Part shown: positions 4,812-7,268 of the stretch, in pieces
How the letters are laid out: the number at the start of each line of letters is the position of its first letter
How positions within the stretch are numbered: the stretch's first letter is position 1
Source: Candidatus Omnitrophota bacterium
GTDB lineage: Bacteria; Omnitrophota; Gorgyraeia; Zapsychrales; Zapsychraceae
Assembly (NCBI GenBank): GCA_018062515.1
Contig: JAGOSC010000085.1
Location: 1-7,268 of the forward strand
DNA: 7,268 nucleotides
Direction: 5' to 3'
The notes under the pieces: model-generated
Told to the model about the DNA's origin: nothing
Database searches by the model: none
Seen by the model: the letters and a program-made list of their open reading frames with translations, nothing else
Made by a program: the position numbers and the translations under genes

Positions 4812-6446
4812 ACTATAAACAATAGGAATGGTGACGTTTAACTCCTGCAGGTCGCTATTTGCGGGAAATCCGTCATAAGGAGCGCTATTTTTGGCTGTAT
4901 CAAGCGCATAGTCGTCAAAAATTTCGTGACCGGAGGATTCCTTAACTAAAGCGTAAGCTAAAGTTCCATCACTTAAAATATGGAGGCCTAATTTGACTGT
5001 CCCTTCCCAACCGGATTCTTTAGCTTCAGCGGGATAAATGATTCGCTGAGATATTTTCTTTTGTACTTCTCGTACATAATCTTTCATCTCGTCGGGAATC
5101 ATAGTTGAAACAGATTTTGGTTCCGTTGCCGAGACTGTTCTAGGCGTTATTGAACGAGGCGCTTGTTCTTTTTGCGCTTTTTCTGTAGCGGTTAAAGGAT
5201 TTAAACCAGTATCAATCCTATGCGGTGTTAATGAAATAACTAATTCAGTATCTGTATCCGGCGTCGGCGTTGATCTGGATCTAAAGGGAATGCCCACAAA
5301 AGGAATATTACCTAAGAAAGGTACTTTTTTAACCAGTTCACTTTGCTTATGTTGAATCAACCCCGCTAACACAATGGTTTGGCCATCATCTAAAAATACT
5401 TGTGTACTCGCACTACGGGTGACAAACGCTACATCATCACCGACGGCATTTGAAGCATCCACATCACTGATTTCTAAATTCACAACAATGTCTATTTTAT
5501 TTTTTCGAATGGTTGGAGTGATTGTCATCCCAACACCATATTCTTTAAACTGCACATTTTCCTGAGTTGCTGTTCCGGTGCTTGTCGTTGTACGAATAGG
5601 AATTTCTCCACCAACTAAGAACGTGGCGGGCTCTCCGCTAAGAACAACCAATTTAGGTTGGGAAAGAATTCGCCCCATACCTTCTTCTAATAAAGCATTA
5701 ACGGTTGCGAGTAATGTGTCCGTCCGGCTGAAATCGCCGATCTTAAACATATCCTTAAACTCATTTTGTTCGGGAAGTTCTTCTTCAAAATTTATCGCAA
5801 ATCCATTGGCGCTTCCACCTGACCAATCAATACCCAAACTTTTTGACAAAGTAGTATTCAGTTCTGTGATTTGAACATCAACTTGAACTAAATCTTCTAT
5901 ATCTTCTTGCTCAACTAAACTCATGATGTGTTGATCAAAACCAGAAACAATGTCTTGGTATTGAGATTCTTTATAATCAGGAACGGTTCCGGTAATAACC
6001 ACCTTTCCTTCATTTTTATTAACGGATAAATAAACATGATCCAATTCGGCGTCATTAAGAAGTTTTTGAATTCTATCTTTAACGACACTTAATTCCGCTC
6101 CAGACACATTGATCATGATGACGCGCTTTCCATTTTCATCCCAAATAAATAAAGGCGTTTGTCCGATATTTTTAGCAATAAGCAAGACTTCTCCGTCGCT
6201 GGCATCAAGGATATCGGCAATTTCCGGATCCGTCATAGACAATCGCGTTAAAGAATATACTTTCAGTTGAGTCAATTCTCCTAACACCATATTAACTTCA
6301 TCCATATAAAGAGTATCGACGGCGTCTTCAGATGCCCCTAAATCTTGAGCCCAGGTTCTGGGAATTCCAAAAATTAACAAACCAAACAAGATCACTGTAA
6401 TTGGAAAATAAAAATTATTTTTATAAAGTTTTGTGATTGTTTTCAT
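4797..6446 (-). CDS. cpaC: CpaC/RcpA-type Tad pilus secretin with C-terminal TonB-like domain
   Basis: 549 residues. Residues 1-33 are a signal peptide (basic start, hydrophobic 12-28, likely cut after TWA). Residues about 48-115 are the pilus-secretin N-terminal domain (VYSLTRLSMTDPEIADI, then IGQTPLFIWDENG). Residues about 117-185 are a BON-like segment with VVITGTVPD. VQVDVQITELN (188-198) opens the secretin core, which runs to about 410 with ILSQPKLVVLSGEPATFLVG (260-279), DGQTIVLAGLI and the signature VPFLGNIPFVGIPFRS (375-390). This core forms the outer-membrane channel of the pilus. A Pro/Thr-rich linker (about 412-450) is followed by an unusual TonB C-terminal-like domain (about 465-547: YPAEAKESGWEGTV, SDGTL, ESSGHEIFDDYAL, TIPIVYSL). 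No lipobox Cys is seen. The gene begins 3 nt after the cpaB stop, so the two are cotranscribed and probably translationally coupled. No CpaD gene follows. Confidence 0.93.
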   Translation of the reverse strand: MKTITKLYKNNFYFPITVILFGLLIFGIPRTWAQDLGASEDAVDTLYMDEVNMVLGELTQLKVYSLTRLSMTDPEIADILDASDGEVLLIAKNIGQTPLFIWDENGKRVIMINVSGAELSVVKDRIQKLLNDAELDHVYLSVNKNEGKVVITGTVPDYKESQYQDIVSGFDQHIMSLVEQEDIEDLVQVDVQITELNTTLSKSLGIDWSGGSANGFAINFEEELPEQNEFKDMFKIGDFSRTDTLLATVNALLEEGMGRILSQPKLVVLSGEPATFLVGGEIPIRTTTSTGTATQENVQFKEYGVGMTITPTIRKNKIDIVVNLEISDVDASNAVGDDVAFVTRSASTQVFLDDGQTIVLAGLIQHKQSELVKKVPFLGNIPFVGIPFRSRSTPTPDTDTELVISLTPHRIDTGLNPLTATEKAQKEQAPRSITPRTVSATEPKSVSTMIPDEMKDYVREVQKKISQRIIYPAEAKESGWEGTVKLGLHILSDGTLAYALVKESSGHEIFDDYALDTAKNSAPYDGFPANSDLQELNVTIPIVYSLQRN

Positions 6447-6449
6447 AAT

Positions 6450-7268
6450 TTATAGCTCCTGCCCTCCCCGAAAGATTTCAACAAAAGGCGCGCTCTCTGC
6501 TTCAATCTCTTCGGTTTCTACAGCTTCTTTTTGTTTTGATTGTTTTTTGGTTTTGGGTAAATTTAAATCTGTTCCTTGTTTATCTAAAACGTAGTCTGAC
6601 AATGAATCCCACGCCGCAACGTTTAAAGATTTTGTATCTTTTTCTACAGGTGATCGTAAGGCTAGTTTTAACTGTCCATATTTTTGAGTAAATGTGATAA
6701 GACCGACTTCTTCCGGTGACAAGGCTAAGGTAATATTTAGAGATCTAGATTTTTCTTGCTGCTGATAAGTTAATGCGCTTCCCACGGGCTTAAAATTAGA
6801 ATTAACCGCCAGAACCTGCACATTTTGGAATAATACGGATGTTATGGGTGTTTTTTCTTGAGGATCTTGTGCATTGGGTACTAATAAGTCGGCAAGGATA
6901 TCCACAAAATCTCCCGGATTGATTAAACCACCGACGGCCGATAATGAATCAATCATGACCGTCATGGCTCTTTTTCCCGGTGGCGTAATGGACGCAAATA
7001 CGGTGCTATCCACAATTTGTGTAGGTACACCGGAACCCGGTTTTCCCGCAGCGCCCTTTGGAAGGTTCGCCATTTGTTGGGCCATGGCCGCTTGCTGTTG
7101 CTGAATCATAGCCTGCATTTGTTTCTGTAATTCACGATCCTTGATTTCCATTTCTTTACGAAGAGCAGCTGTTTGAGCGGCTGATTTTTTTTCATAATCC
7201 GCGGCTAATGCCTTGGTTTGATTCTCAATACTGGTCTTAACATATTGGCCCACTAAAAAAACACCTAA
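6450..7268 (-). CDS. cpaB: CpaB/RcpC-like Tad pilus assembly protein, N-terminus cut by window edge
   Basis: 272 codons are visible and the frame stays open to the right edge. It reads LGVFLVGQYV before the GTG at 7253-7251, so that GTG is an internal Val at the end of the N-terminal membrane helix, not the start. Visible residues about 17-67 are a charged, Gln-rich likely coiled coil (QMQAMIQQQQAAMAQQM), followed by a Gly/Pro linker (about 68-82). Residues about 90-205 are the RcpC/CpaB domain: ITPPGKRAMTVMIDS, then VGGLINPGDFVDILADL, LFQNVQVLAVNS and ITLALSPEEVGLITFTQKYG. A Lys/Glu-rich tail ends in VEIFRGG, as often in CpaB. The usual front part of the SAF domain (the IPAGT-type segment) is not seen and the coiled coil takes its place. 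CpaB is an inner-membrane-anchored periplasmic protein thought to work with the CpaC secretin, encoded 3 nt downstream. Confidence 0.9.
   Translation of the reverse strand, partial: LGVFLVGQYVKTSIENQTKALAADYEKKSAAQTAALRKEMEIKDRELQKQMQAMIQQQQAAMAQQMANLPKGAAGKPGSGVPTQIVDSTVFASITPPGKRAMTVMIDSLSAVGGLINPGDFVDILADLLVPNAQDPQEKTPITSVLFQNVQVLAVNSNFKPVGSALTYQQQEKSRSLNITLALSPEEVGLITFTQKYGQLKLALRSPVEKDTKSLNVAAWDSLSDYVLDKQGTDLNLPKTKKQSKQKEAVETEEIEAESAPFVEIFRGGQEL
6456..6460 (-). promoter_or_regulatory. Ribosome binding site of cpaC inside the end of cpaB
   Basis: AGGAG on the minus strand, 9 nt before the cpaC ATG (6446-6444), lies within the last codons of the CpaB gene. It fixes the cpaC start and indicates tight operon coupling. 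Confidence 0.75.

Noticed and set aside
7251..7253. GTG as the start codon of the CpaB-like gene
   Set aside because: The same frame continues to the window edge with hydrophobic codons (LGVFL), as expected inside the N-terminal membrane helix, so the true start lies outside the window.
1..7268. tRNA, rRNA or CRISPR arrays
   Set aside because: No cloverleaf, rRNA core sequence or regularly spaced repeat was seen on either strand.

Overview
The window reads as part of a Tad/Flp (type IVc) pilus locus, almost all on the minus strand, from a diderm (outer-membrane-bearing) bacterium. The evidence is a CpaC-type secretin with a signal peptide, a CpaB/RcpC protein and CpaE- and CpaF-type ATPases. 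The domain architectures do not look proteobacterial. Moderate-to-low GC, a fused CpaE-CpaF and the kind of HTH/transposase-like protein present recall Candidatus Omnitrophota (OP3) or relatives, but that placement is only a tentative inference from memory.

Layout in transcription order (right to left). A CpaB-like protein (7268-6450) is cut by the right edge inside its N-terminal membrane helix. It is followed 3 nt later by a CpaC-like secretin (6446-4797) that carries an extra C-terminal TonB-like domain. After 59 nt with a possible internal promoter comes one 721-residue polypeptide (4737-2572) combining a CpaE/MinD-type ATPase with a complete CpaF/TadA secretion ATPase. A small DUF192 protein (2541-2200) closes this group. 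No cpaD is present between cpaC and cpaE.

Next, a very good sigma70-type promoter (2167-2195) drives an AT-rich gene (2131-431). Its product has an N-terminal helix-turn-helix and a long body resembling a degenerate DDE transposase; its role is unknown.

The 430 bases at the left end hold no large gene but are dense in signals, all leftward. They include a second strong promoter (380-407), a 20-codon ORF with a good Shine-Dalgarno (262-324), and an intrinsic terminator starting 5 nt after its stop (226-256). A roughly 170-nt leader with several stem-loops follows (53-225), then a Shine-Dalgarno and the first 17 codons of a protein beginning MRLIKAVRNNKKGQSII. That sequence has the G|QSII prepilin-peptidase cleavage context of Flp pilins or TadE-like pseudopilins. 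The arrangement promoter, mini-ORF, terminator, structured leader, pilin start suggests either a pilin gene controlled by attenuation or a separate tiny RNA/peptide gene lying upstream of it.

Functional reading: CpaB and the secretin build the periplasmic/outer-membrane channel, and the CpaE domain probably positions the machine. The CpaF domain powers pilus assembly, and the prepilin-like gene at the left edge supplies a subunit. The points most worth following up are the CpaE-CpaF fusion, the TonB-tailed secretin, the coiled-coil CpaB variant and the attenuator-like region before the pilin.
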